From: Kitasatospora purpeofusca
Lineage (GTDB): Bacteria; Actinomycetota; Actinomycetes; Streptomycetales; Streptomycetaceae
NCBI RefSeq assembly: GCF_000718025.1
Contig: NZ_JODS01000024.1
Location: forward strand, 52,528 to 116,527
DNA: 64,000 nt
Direction: 5' to 3'
A model generated the notes under the pieces. That model searched no databases. It was not told the origin of the DNA and saw only the letters and a program-made list of their open reading frames with translations. The first letter of the stretch is position 1. Each line of letters opens with the position of its first letter. A program made the position numbers and the translations under genes. This document shows, one piece after another, positions 1-7,662 of this stretch.

Positions 1-290
1 TTGCCGAGCTGAGAGGTGCGGATGGCGCCGTGGGTGATCAGCGCGAGTTGGTACTGCTCGGGATCCCCCTTCCGGACGTGGGCGGCGCTGCGACGGGCCA
101 CCACGGGGGAGTAGGAGAACGTCGACAGCTGGACCGGGCCGAGCCGGAGGTCGGTGATCTCCGCCCGGAAGCCGGACGGACGCTCCGTGCGGATCGAGAG
201 GGGCATCACGTCGGTCGACACCGCTTCGCGGAACCACTCGAACCGGTCCGCCCGCACCACGGCCGACGCCGACGCGCTCAGCTCTCCCAC
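1..290 (-). CDS. AraC-type transcriptional regulator, N-terminal part (runs off window)
   Basis: The reading frame enters from the left edge and starts at a GTG at 290, five bases after a GGAGG. The 96 visible residues, beginning V-G-E-L-S-A-S-A-S-A and including FEWFREAVSTDVMPLSIRT and DPEQYQLALITHGAIR, match the ligand-binding/dimerisation N-terminus of AraC regulators of the AraC-binding-like type seen in many actinomycetes. The DNA-binding HTH domain would lie outside the window, so the regulator class rests on the N-terminus alone. The inverted repeat at 342-372 lies just upstream and could be its operator. Target genes cannot be judged from here. Confidence 0.7.
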   Translation of the reverse strand, partial: MGELSASASAVVRADRFEWFREAVSTDVMPLSIRTERPSGFRAEITDLRLGPVQLSTFSYSPVVARRSAAHVRKGDPEQYQLALITHGAIRTSQLG

Positions 291-341
291 AAGCACCTCC
301 ACTGCTCACCCCACGGCGGCCGGCCGGTTCGCACGGGGCGC

Positions 342-372
342 GGCCGGTCATGACTTCCACCCATGATCGGCC
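342..372. promoter_or_regulatory. 11-bp inverted repeat upstream of the AraC-type gene
   Basis: Arms GGCCGGTCATG (342-352) and CATGATCGGCC (362-372) pair with one mismatch around a 9-base spacer. The site lies downstream of the peptidase stop (409) and upstream of the AraC-type start (290), both on the minus strand. It could be a regulator site or a weak terminator. The TCATGA core is less GC-rich than the other hairpins here, which slightly favours an operator. Confidence 0.35.
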
Positions 373-401
373 ACGTCCCGTCCCGGCCGTCGGGCCAGGG
401 T

Positions 402-427
402 GTCGGGCTCAGGGCGTCGGGCTCAGG
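402..427. repeat. Direct repeat over the M48-type peptidase stop codon
   Basis: A 12-bp unit (GTCGGGCTCAGG on the plus strand) occurs at 402-413 and 416-427, a period of 14. The gene's stop codon (409-411) lies inside the first copy. The second copy is in another frame. Confidence 0.6.
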
Positions 428-2205
428 TCCAGGACGAGGACGGCGGCGGTGGTCGTGGTGGCGTCGAAGGCCCGGCAGGCGATCACCGCGTGGTTGACGC
501 CGACGGCGGCCCGGACCAGGACCAGCCGCAGGTCCGGGCCGTCGGGGGTCGGGCGGAGGTCGGCGTCGGTCCAGATGGTTGTCGCGCTCACCTCGGTGGT
601 GGTGTGCTTCTCGCCCTGCAGCGCGCCGGTGCGGCGGTGCAGGGGCGGCTCGCCGGTGTCCTCGGTGAGGGTGCCGTCGGTGGTCAGGGTCCAGCGGGCG
701 GCGGCGAGCCGGTCGGCGATGTCGTCGACGAGCGCCCGGGGTGTGCCGAGCAGGGGTTCGGCGGACACCACGCGGGCGGTGCGGTAGGCGCCGGGCGGGA
801 CGGCGGCCGGGGCGGTGGAGGGCAGGCCGCTCACGGCGGTGGGCTCGGGCAGACCGGAGGGCCTGCTCGGGGGCGCGGGCGGGGAAGGCGTCGGGCAGGC
901 GGTGGACGTCGGGTCGAGGGGGAGGACCGGCGGCACCGGGGAGGCGGTGGACGTCGGCGAGGTCGTCTTCGCGACCGGGTCGGCCGTGGTGCCCCACGGT
1001 GCCAGGCCGACGGCCAGGACCAGCGCCGGTACCAGGGCGGCCGTCGCGTAGGGCCCGGGCGACAGGGTGCCGCCGGGGTGGCCGTGCGGTGCCCAGAACC
1101 GGGGCCGGAGCGGTGCCAGCAGCGGCCACACCGCGAGCACGGCCAGCACGGCCCACCACTCGGGGCCGCCGGTGACCTGGTGGTCCGCGAGCGACAGTGC
1201 CCGTCCGGCGGCCCGCCCCCAGGGCACGTCCAGCAGCCGGTAGGCGACGGTCGCGCCCGCGGTCGTCAGCAGCAGGTCGGCGAGGAGTGCCAAGGGCAGC
1301 AGCGACACGAGCATCAGCTGCGCCGACGGGCTCCCGGACCGGTGCGCGAACCAGCGCCGGAGCCGCGCGGGCGGGTGGTGCAGCGCGGCCAGCCGGCCGG
1401 TGTCGGCCTCGTCCGTGGCGTCCAGCACGCGAAGCACCTCCGCGCCGCCCCGTGCGGCCGCGGCGTGCCGGTCGGCCGCGAGTTCGGCGCTCCACAGCGC
1501 GCCGACCGGCAGCAGCAGTACTTCGGGGACCCGCAGCACCACCAGCACGACCTGGGCGAACATCAGGTGCGCCGACGGTTCGCCCGACACCAGCAGCAGG
1601 ACCGCCGGCAGCAGCCCGCACAGCGCGAAGACGTAGGGCCAGCTCCGCAGCAGGGCCACGAACGGGCTGCCGAGCCCGGCGACGTGCTGCTCCCCGTTGC
1701 GGTGGTGGCCGAGTTCGTGGAGCAGCAGGGTCTCGGCGGCCGCCCGGTCGCGGCGCCAGAGCACGGTGAGCGGGACGAAGGCGGCGATCCGGGTCGCGCG
1801 CGGTCCGGCGGGGTACACGCGGGCGGTCAGCTCGGAGCGGGTCGGGCTGACGCGCAGCTCGACGCCGGGCGCCCGCTCGGCAAGGAACCGCTGGATCTCG
1901 GCGAAGGGCTCCCCGGGGAGGGGCCGCCGCAGGCCGTGGCGCCACTCGGTGAACCGGCACCGCAGCCGCGGCAGCGGCAGGGCGAGGATCCCGGCGAGCA
2001 GGAACGCGGTGGGGGCGAGCTGGGCGACGGACAGCGCCAGCAGCGCGCGGAAGCCGCCGGTGCCGGCGACCTGCTCGGGGTAGGCGCCCAGGCCGAGGAG
2101 GTCCTTGACCTGGGCGGTCCACCAGGTGACGGTTCCCGGCAGCTGGGACAGGTAGAGGCCGACCAGCAGCCACAGCCAGGGCGGTGGCCCGGGCGGACGT
2201 CTCAC
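409..2205 (-). CDS. M48-type membrane zinc metallopeptidase
   Basis: 598 residues. A zinc-binding HELGHH lies at residues 163-168, and the downstream SAELAADRHA near residue 240 fits the third zinc ligand region of M48/M56-like peptidases. Hydrophobic segments flank the active site: near 10-30, 55-78, 185-235 and three or four more at 275-400. A Pro/Thr/Ser-rich stretch (about 415-465) then leads to a C-terminal domain of about 130 residues, probably outside the membrane. The GTG start at 2205 overlaps the upstream TGA (GTGA), indicating translational coupling. It is the last gene of a lipoprotein-unknown-peptidase operon. Its substrate is unknown; the family suggests membrane-protein or regulator cleavage. 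The stop codon lies in a short direct repeat (402-427). Confidence 0.75.
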   Translation of the reverse strand: MRRPPGPPPWLWLLVGLYLSQLPGTVTWWTAQVKDLLGLGAYPEQVAGTGGFRALLALSVAQLAPTAFLLAGILALPLPRLRCRFTEWRHGLRRPLPGEPFAEIQRFLAERAPGVELRVSPTRSELTARVYPAGPRATRIAAFVPLTVLWRRDRAAAETLLLHELGHHRNGEQHVAGLGSPFVALLRSWPYVFALCGLLPAVLLLVSGEPSAHLMFAQVVLVVLRVPEVLLLPVGALWSAELAADRHAAAARGGAEVLRVLDATDEADTGRLAALHHPPARLRRWFAHRSGSPSAQLMLVSLLPLALLADLLLTTAGATVAYRLLDVPWGRAAGRALSLADHQVTGGPEWWAVLAVLAVWPLLAPLRPRFWAPHGHPGGTLSPGPYATAALVPALVLAVGLAPWGTTADPVAKTTSPTSTASPVPPVLPLDPTSTACPTPSPPAPPSRPSGLPEPTAVSGLPSTAPAAVPPGAYRTARVVSAEPLLGTPRALVDDIADRLAAARWTLTTDGTLTEDTGEPPLHRRTGALQGEKHTTTEVSATTIWTDADLRPTPDGPDLRLVLVRAAVGVNHAVIACRAFDATTTTAAVLVLDLSPTP

Positions 2206-2891
2206 GGGGTGTCCCCGGGGCCGTCGGGGCCGTCGGGGTCGGTGCCGTCCGTGGCCGGTCCCGGGGCGGCTGGCGGGTCGGCGGCCCGGACCTGGACCCG
2301 GACGCGGCGTCGGCGGCCGAACAGCCGACCGCCGGTCCGGACCGTGGGCTCCGGGGGCTCGGCGGCGACCAGCCGGTCGAGAAAGGCCGCGGCCCCGCTC
2401 CTTTCCGGGCTGTTGAGGAGTCCGGCCAGCAGCTCGCAGGCCAGCCGGTCGGCGTCCGGCGGCGGCACCCCCCGGGACCGGAGCCGGTCGGCGAGCTGCT
2501 CGGCGGCGTGCACGGCCGCAACGGTCGGCTCCCCCGGCCCGGTACCGGAGCCGGGAGAGGTGCCGGGGTCGCGCGGGGCATCGGGGTCGGACCGCCGCCG
2601 CAGGCTGATCAGCAGGGCCGTGGCCGACACCAGGTTCCCGAGCTGCGCGCTGCCCAGCGCGTCCCCGACCTCGCGGGCCGCGTAGGCCAGCGCGTCCAGC
2701 AACTGCGGCAGGACGGTGACCAGCCCGCCGCCGATGCCGCCCGGGGTGTGGCCGGCCCGGCGGTAGAGGTCCCGGCGGGCCCGGCCCCCGGCCGCGTAGG
2801 CGAGGGTGATCGCCGGGGCGAGGTCCCGCTCGTCCGGGGCGGCGATCGCCGCGACGCGCGTCCCCCAGGCGGCCAGCGCGGTCCCGTCCAC
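2202..2891 (-). CDS. Conserved hypothetical protein in peptidase operon
   Basis: 229 residues starting at a GTG that follows the upstream TGA directly (TGAGTG). The first ~100 residues are mostly helical and Ala/Gly/Leu-rich (ALAAWGTRVAAIAAPDERD onward), with no signal peptide. A basic tract (RLFGRRRRVRVQVRA) and an acidic/Pro/Gly tail follow. No catalytic motif is recognised. Tight coupling to a lipoprotein upstream and a membrane peptidase downstream suggests an accessory role in the same envelope process. I cannot assign a family. Confidence 0.6.
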   Translation of the reverse strand: MDGTALAAWGTRVAAIAAPDERDLAPAITLAYAAGGRARRDLYRRAGHTPGGIGGGLVTVLPQLLDALAYAAREVGDALGSAQLGNLVSATALLISLRRRSDPDAPRDPGTSPGSGTGPGEPTVAAVHAAEQLADRLRSRGVPPPDADRLACELLAGLLNSPERSGAAAFLDRLVAAEPPEPTVRTGGRLFGRRRRVRVQVRAADPPAAPGPATDGTDPDGPDGPGDTP

Positions 2892-3866
2892 TCAGCGGCT
2901 CCCGCTGAACTCGAACGCGAACTCGACCAGGCCGTCGTCGGAGGCGCCCTTGGCGGTCAGCGAGGTGCCGGCGGCGGTGAGCTGCCCGGAGAGGCCGGCG
3001 CCGACGGCGACCGAGTGCGGCATGCCGCCCGGGAGGGTGCCCAGCTCGGGGCGGCACGGTACGAGCAGGGTGGCCCAGTTGACCAGGTTGAGCGCGGCGG
3101 CCTCGCGCGCGTGGGTGTCGGTGAGCTGCCCGCGCAGGGTGCCGTCGTCCCAGGACAGCTGCCAGTAGGTCAGCAGGAGCTGTCCCGCGCCGGCCGCGAC
3201 GGCGGCGGACGTGCCCAGCGTGAACGCCCCCGTCTGCGTCGGCTGCCCGACGGACAGGAGCAGGGCGAAGGGGTTGTTCTCGCGCAGGCCGCCGGCCTCC
3301 CTGGGGCGCGCGACGGTCAGCGTGGTGGGCATCGAGTAGGTCTGCGAGCCGGCCGGCCGCCGGGCGCCGTTGAGCGAGCAGTAGTCGTACAGCTGGACTG
3401 TGACCTGGGCGGTGCCCCGGTACAGGCCGCCCCACAGCGAGGCCGCGCCGCCCGCCGGAGGTGCGGTGGTGAGGGCCCTGGTGGGGACGGGGGTGCTCGG
3501 CCGGGGGGTGGAGGTGGGGGTGGCGACGGGCGGGGCGGTGCTCGGCCGGGACGGTGGTCTGCTGGTCGTGCGGACGGGGCTCGGAGCGGCCGTCGCGGTG
3601 GCGGTCGGGGTGGGGTCGGCCGACCTGGTCGGGGCCGCCGGGGGAGGGGTCGGGACCGAGGTGGCGACCGAGGGCGGGGGCGTCGGGTCGGTCGTCGGAA
3701 CGCTCGGTGGGGTGTCGGCCACCGACGGTCCGGCCGAGGTGGTGGCGAGGGTGTCGGCGACCGGGCTCCCCTTGCCGTCACCGCAGCCGGAGACAAGGGC
3801 CAGGGCCAGTCCGGTGGACGTGGCGGCGAGGGCGGCGCGCTCGCGGATGTTGCGGGCACGGATCAT
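2892..3866 (-). CDS. Putative lipoprotein with Pro/Thr-rich spacer
   Basis: With an ATG at 3866 the product is 324 residues: a basic N-terminus (MIRARNIRER), a hydrophobic core and lipobox LVSGC with lipidation Cys at residue 28. Residues ~30-145 are almost entirely Pro/Thr/Ser/Ala, a typical wall-spanning spacer. They are followed by a ~180-residue globular domain with Cys in YDYCSLNG and LLVPCRPELG that could form a disulfide. An in-frame GTG lies directly before the ATG and an ATG 21 bases further up; the chosen start gives the best signal peptide. First gene of the operon. Function unknown; surface-exposed by inference. Confidence 0.65.
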   Translation of the reverse strand: MIRARNIRERAALAATSTGLALALVSGCGDGKGSPVADTLATTSAGPSVADTPPSVPTTDPTPPPSVATSVPTPPPAAPTRSADPTPTATATAAPSPVRTTSRPPSRPSTAPPVATPTSTPRPSTPVPTRALTTAPPAGGAASLWGGLYRGTAQVTVQLYDYCSLNGARRPAGSQTYSMPTTLTVARPREAGGLRENNPFALLLSVGQPTQTGAFTLGTSAAVAAGAGQLLLTYWQLSWDDGTLRGQLTDTHAREAAALNLVNWATLLVPCRPELGTLPGGMPHSVAVGAGLSGQLTAAGTSLTAKGASDDGLVEFAFEFSGSR

Positions 3867-4308
3867 CACGGCGACCCCCAGTGGCATCAACTGCCTTGAC
3901 AGCAAGGGAGGTTAGACCTGCTCGGCGCCTCCGGAAGCCCGTTCGGGCGGCGTTCGGCGAACCGTGACCAATCCGATTCGGTGGCGTGCGCGAGCACGTC
4001 AAGCATGGTCGGCGCGCGCCCGACCGCACGACCGCCGGTCGCTCCGGCGCACGCCCCCGCGCACCGCCCGGCGGAGACCGGGTCCCGCCGACGCCCCGGG
4101 GTGCGGAACCGCCGGGCCGTCCCGCACGTCGTACGCAGGGGTGATCGGCCGAGGGGACGGGCCGCCCGGCACGTTAGGCTGCCCTCTCGGGGAGCGGCCT
4201 GGTGCCGCCATTCGGACGACTGTCGAGACCGGCGCGCGAGCCGCGGGGACCTGAACGGGACCCGGGCGGGCCTGCCGCGGGTCTCGTCCTGCCACGGAGG
4301 TACTGGCC
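3867..4308. other. Intergenic region, no gene seen
   Basis: The region between the divergently transcribed lipoprotein and DedA genes must hold both promoters. No reading frame with convincing codon bias and start site was found on either strand. The GGAGG at 4296-4300 is the DedA ribosome-binding site. Confidence 0.4.
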
Positions 4309-4986
4309 TTGCTGCACATCGACGCCTGGATCGAAGGCGTACCACCGGGCGCGGTGTACGCCCTCGTTGCGCTGATCATCGGACTGGAGTCGCTGGGCAT
4401 CCCGCTCCCCGGGGAGATCGCCCTGGTCTCCGCCTCCCTGCTGGCCTCGCGCGGCGTGGTCAGCCCGGTCTGGGTGGCGGTCTGCGCGATCGCCGGCGCG
4501 ATCATCGGCGACTCGATCGGCTACTCGATCGGCCGCAAGGGCGGCAAGCCGCTGTTCGAGAAGCTCGGCCGCAAGTTCCCCAAGCACTTCGGACCCGGCC
4601 ACCTGGCCAGCGCCGAGCGCTCCTTCCAGAAGTGGGGCATGTGGGCGGTCTTCTTCGGCCGCTTCATCGCCCTGCTGCGCATCTTCGCCGGCCCGCTGGC
4701 GGGCGCCCTGAAGATGCCGTACTGGAAGTTCCTGATCGCCAACGTCCTCGGCGGCGTGGTCTGGGCCGGCGGTACGACGTGGCTGGTCTACCAGGTCGGC
4801 AAGGTCGCCGAGCAGTGGCTGTCGAAGTTCTCCTGGATCGGCCTGCTCCTCGCCGTCGCCATCGGGGCGTTCTCGGCCTGGTTCATGAAGCGCCGCGCCG
4901 CGAAGGCCGCGCACGCCCTCGAGGCCGAGGACGCGGCGAAGGGCGTGGACGCGGCCCCGACGGTCACCGCGCCCGCCGCCGACTGA
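4309..4986 (+). CDS. DedA/SNARE-associated family membrane protein
   Basis: 225 residues from a TTG start eight bases after GGAGG (4296-4300). The sequence has the DedA hallmarks: an early membrane segment with G-L-E-S-L-G-I-P-L-P-G-E, an internal GRKGGKPLFEKLGRKFPKHF loop, and the signature F-F-G-R-F-I-A-L-L-R-I-F-A-G-P-L-A-G followed by M-x-Y-x-x-F. The family acts in membrane homeostasis and phospholipid (flippase-like) transport in the cytoplasmic membrane. The C-terminal tail after the last helix is Ala/Glu/Lys-rich and cytoplasmic. Two hairpins follow the stop (4993-5010 and 5021-5054), so it is probably monocistronic. Confidence 0.88.
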   Translation: MLHIDAWIEGVPPGAVYALVALIIGLESLGIPLPGEIALVSASLLASRGVVSPVWVAVCAIAGAIIGDSIGYSIGRKGGKPLFEKLGRKFPKHFGPGHLASAERSFQKWGMWAVFFGRFIALLRIFAGPLAGALKMPYWKFLIANVLGGVVWAGGTTWLVYQVGKVAEQWLSKFSWIGLLLAVAIGAFSAWFMKRRAAKAAHALEAEDAAKGVDAAPTVTAPAAD

Positions 4987-5020
4987 CGGCCCCGGTTCCG
5001 TCCGGAACCGACCCGCGCGA

Positions 5021-5054
5021 GCCGCTGCCCGGAGCACCCGCTCCGGGCAGCGGC
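5021..5054 (+). terminator. Strong hairpin after the DedA gene
   Basis: A perfect 15-bp stem (5021-5035 with 5040-5054) and a 4-base loop lie 35 bases after the stop. No U-tract is visible, as usual for actinomycete hairpin terminators. Confidence 0.65.
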
Positions 5055-5100
5055 GTCCGCGGCGGCACCGGACCGCACGACCACTTCACAGCACGTTCGA

Positions 5101-5145
5101 CACCCGAACGGCACCCGAACAGCACGCGAAGAGACACGCGAACAG
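5101..5145 (+). repeat. Degenerate 11-bp tandem repeat in a 5' leader
   Basis: CACCCGAACGG, CACCCGAACAG, CACGCGAAGAGA and CACGCGAACAG follow each other directly and end 15 bases before the oxidoreductase start. The array is richer in A than its surroundings. Confidence 0.5.
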
Positions 5146-5160
5146 AGAAGTAGGAGCACC

Positions 5161-6060
5161 ATGCGGATCGGACTCCTGGGCACCGGCACCTGGGCGGAGC
5201 GGGTGCACGCGCCCGCCCTCGCGGAGCACCCCGGCGTCGAGTTCGCGGGCGTCTGGGGCCGTCGCCCCGAGGCGGCCGCCGCGCTCGGCGAGAAGTACGG
5301 CGTCCCCGGCCACGCCGACCTCGACCGGCTGCTCGCCGAGGTCGACGCCGTCTCGATCGCCCTGCCACCGACCGTGCAGGCGGACCTCGCGGTGCGTGCC
5401 GCCGAGGCCGGCTGCCACCTGCTGCTCGACAAGCCCGTCGCGCTCACCGTCCCCGACGCCCGCCGGGTGGCCGAGGCGGCCGAGGCGCACCGGGTGGCCT
5501 CCGTGGTGTTCTTCACCGTCCGCTTCGGCGGCGAGCAGCTGCCGTGGATCGAGGAGCAGGCCGCCGTCGGCGGCTGGTTCACCGGCCGCTCGGACTGGCT
5601 CGGTTCGGTCTTCGCCCCCGACTCCACCAGCCCGTACGCGGACTCGCAGTGGCGCAAGGACAAGGGCGCGCTCTGGGACGTCGGCCCGCACGCGCTCTCG
5701 GTGCTGCTGCCCGTGCTCGGCGACGCGACCGCCGTCACCGCCGTGCCCGGCCCGCTGGACACCGTGCACCTGGTGCTGCGCCACGTCGGCGGCGCCTCCA
5801 GCACCCTCGCGCTGAGCCTGACCGCGCCGTTCGCCGGCGGCGGCACCGCGATGGAGCTGCGCGGCGAGGCCGGCACCGTCCGGCTGCCGGAGCGCGGGGA
5901 GGGCCCGCACGCGGCGTTCCACCGCGCGTTGGATGCGCTCGCGACCGCCGCCCGCACCGGCGAGGCCCACCCCTGCTCGGCCGCGTTCGGCCTGCGCACC
6001 GTGGAGATCCTCGCCGCCGCGGAGCGTTCGCTCGCGGCGGGCACCACCGTCGAGGTCTGA
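5161..6060 (+). CDS. Gfo/Idh/MocA family NAD(P)-dependent oxidoreductase
   Basis: 299 residues. The N-terminus M-R-I-G-L-L-G-T-G-T-W-A is a Rossmann GxGxxG/A dinucleotide site, and D-K-P-V-A-L near residue 95 is the family's EKP-type motif whose Lys contributes to catalysis. The C-terminal half is the family's alpha/beta substrate and dimer domain. Substrates are usually sugars, polyols or their derivatives; none can be named here. AGGAGC precedes the ATG at a suitable distance. It stands alone between a hairpin behind DedA and a hairpin facing the convergent DUF2199 gene. Confidence 0.85.
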   Translation: MRIGLLGTGTWAERVHAPALAEHPGVEFAGVWGRRPEAAAALGEKYGVPGHADLDRLLAEVDAVSIALPPTVQADLAVRAAEAGCHLLLDKPVALTVPDARRVAEAAEAHRVASVVFFTVRFGGEQLPWIEEQAAVGGWFTGRSDWLGSVFAPDSTSPYADSQWRKDKGALWDVGPHALSVLLPVLGDATAVTAVPGPLDTVHLVLRHVGGASSTLALSLTAPFAGGGTAMELRGEAGTVRLPERGEGPHAAFHRALDALATAARTGEAHPCSAAFGLRTVEILAAAERSLAAGTTVEV

Positions 6061-6064
6061 GGCG

Positions 6065-6096
6065 GCGGCCGAGGCGCCGCCCGGCGCCTCGGCCGC
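6065..6096. terminator. Bidirectional hairpin between convergent genes
   Basis: A perfect 14-bp stem (6065-6078 and 6083-6096) with a 4-base loop lies between the oxidoreductase stop (6060) and the convergent DUF2199 stop (6113). Confidence 0.7.
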
Positions 6097-6112
6097 TCAG
6101 CACCCCGACCGC

Positions 6113-6661
6113 TCAGCCGCCCAGCAGCTGGTCCGCGAACGCGCGCACCCGCTCCGCCGTGATGCCCTCGCGCTGCTCCACCGCCAGCGGGTGGTCGGTC
6201 GGCTCCAGCTCGATCAGCGGGCGCAGATCGACGGCGCGGGTGATCACATGCGTCTTGAGCAGCAGCGTGGACTGCGGGTAGACCGGCAGCTCGGTGACCA
6301 GCCAGCCGAAGTACGGGGGCTCCTGCTCCCGGGCCGGGTCCTCCCACAGGTCGTGGGCCCGGGCGAAGTTCGGTTCGCTCAGCGACACCCAGACGCCCCA
6401 GGAGAAGGTCTCGCCGGTGTCCCGCACCGGGATCTCGATCAGACCGTGGACGTAGAACTCCCGGCCCTTGATCACGCACTGGTCGGAGGTGAGCTCACTG
6501 TCCCTGCGCCGGGCGTAGCGCGGCTTCCAGCCCGTCGGGGCCGGTGAGCCGTAGGAGAGCGGCGGGCCGTCGTGCCGTTCGGCGCAGCAGGCGCAGGTGT
6601 GACCGTCGGCGGTGGCGTCATGGTGGGCGGGGGTGTGCGCGGGGGACATGGCGCAGAGCAT
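6113..6661 (-). CDS. DUF2199 domain-containing protein
   Basis: 182 residues. After a short His-rich N-terminus, a CACCAERH motif (a CxxC-like pair) opens a domain with SDQCVIKGREFYVHGLIEIP and F-S-W-G-V-W-V-S-L-S, the pattern of the DUF2199 family, whose role is unknown. The start is uncertain: ATG at 6661 or an in-frame ATG at 6649. The first has a weak AGG upstream and is kept. It is transcribed away from the AraC-type gene at 6711, with about 50 bases between starts. Confidence 0.75.
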   Translation of the reverse strand: MLCAMSPAHTPAHHDATADGHTCACCAERHDGPPLSYGSPAPTGWKPRYARRRDSELTSDQCVIKGREFYVHGLIEIPVRDTGETFSWGVWVSLSEPNFARAHDLWEDPAREQEPPYFGWLVTELPVYPQSTLLLKTHVITRAVDLRPLIELEPTDHPLAVEQREGITAERVRAFADQLLGG

Positions 6662-6710
6662 AAACGACCTGGTCGGAGCGGTTGTCGTCGCCCTGTGCGA
6701 GGGTGGAGGG

Positions 6711-7130
6711 GTGACCCTGGAGGACCTCGTCCGGCTGCGCCGGGCCCGCGACGCGATGGACCGCGACTACGCGCTGCCGTTGGACGTGCCGGCGCTGGCG
6801 CGGGTGGCGCTGATGTCGCCGGGCCACTTCTCGCGCAGCTTCCGGGCCGCCTTCGGGGAGACCCCGTACAGCTATCTCATGACCCGGCGGATCGAGCGCG
6901 CCAAGGCGCTGCTGCGGCGCGGGGACCTCTCGGTGACGGAGGTGTGCTTCGCGGTGGGCTGCACCTCGCTGGGGTCGTTCAGTTCGCGCTTCACCGAGCT
7001 GGTCGGGGAGAGCCCCAGCGCCTACCGGGCCCGGGGCCACGAGGACGGCGCCGCGATCCCGGCCTGCTACGCGAAGCTGTACACCAGACCGGTCAGGAAC
7101 GGAGAAGCGCATCGTCCGCCCCGCCCGTAG
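6711..7130 (+). CDS. Small AraC-family DNA-binding regulator
   Basis: 139 residues from a GTG preceded by GAGGGTGGAGG. Almost the whole protein is a two-HTH AraC domain: DVPALARVALMSPGHFSRSF for the first helix-turn-helix, and GDLSVTEVCFAVGCTSLGSF with the conserved F-T-x-x-x-G-x-S-P-x-x-Y-R for the second. There is no separate ligand domain, as in short AraC regulators that often sit beside VOC proteins. The VOC gene follows 10 bases after the stop, so the two are probably co-transcribed. An upstream in-frame start would overlap the divergent DUF2199 start and is less likely. Confidence 0.85.
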   Translation: MTLEDLVRLRRARDAMDRDYALPLDVPALARVALMSPGHFSRSFRAAFGETPYSYLMTRRIERAKALLRRGDLSVTEVCFAVGCTSLGSFSSRFTELVGESPSAYRARGHEDGAAIPACYAKLYTRPVRNGEAHRPPRP

Positions 7131-7140
7131 CGTGAGGCGC

Positions 7141-7557
7141 ATGGACATCAAGCTTTCACAGTGCTTCATCGCCGTCGACGACCACGACAAGGCGCTCGCC
7201 TTCTACCGCGACGTCCTCGGCCTCGAGGTGCGCAACGACGTCGGGTTCGAGAACATGCGCTGGGTGACGGTCGGCGCGCCCTCGCAGCCCGAGGTGGACA
7301 TCGTGCTCGAACCGCCGCTGGCGGACCCGAACGCCTCGGCCGCCGACCGGCAGGCCATGGCGGAGCTGCTGGCCAAGGGGCTGCTGCGGGCGGTCATCTT
7401 CGCCACCGAGGACTGCGACGCGACCTTCGAGCGGATCCGTGCGGCGGGCGGCGAGGTGCTCCAGGAGCCGATCGACCAGCCGTACGGCGTGCGGGACTGC
7501 GCGTTCCGCGACCCGGCCGGGAACATGCTGCGGTTCACCCAGCGCAAGTCGAAGTAG
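7141..7557 (+). CDS. VOC-family (glyoxalase/bleomycin-resistance-like) protein
   Basis: 138 residues. Two beta-alpha-beta-beta-beta modules typical of the vicinal-oxygen-chelate fold are visible, with D-H-D-K-A-L-A-F-Y-R-D-V-L-G-L-E-V near the start and F-R-D-P-A-G-N-M-L-R-F near the end. The fold usually binds a metal or sequesters small molecules; the exact substrate is unknown. It follows the small AraC regulator by 10 bases, a common pairing in Streptomyces. An in-frame GTG at 7132 is possible; the ATG is preferred because GTGAGG then serves as ribosome-binding site. Confidence 0.82.
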   Translation: MDIKLSQCFIAVDDHDKALAFYRDVLGLEVRNDVGFENMRWVTVGAPSQPEVDIVLEPPLADPNASAADRQAMAELLAKGLLRAVIFATEDCDATFERIRAAGGEVLQEPIDQPYGVRDCAFRDPAGNMLRFTQRKSK

Positions 7558-7562
7558 GGTGC

Positions 7563-7593
7563 GGCCCCGTTCGCCCGGCGGGCGAACGGGGCC
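7563..7593. terminator. Hairpin terminator after VOC gene
   Basis: A perfect 13-bp stem (7563-7575 with 7581-7593) and 5-base loop, six bases after the stop. It can serve the VOC gene and, read from the other strand, the convergent membrane-protein gene at 7663. Confidence 0.72.
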
Positions 7594-7662
7594 GTGGCGT
7601 CGCTGCGCGGCGGCGGTGGTGCCTCGTTCGGCGTGCGCCTCTTACGGCGGCGCGCCCGTGGG

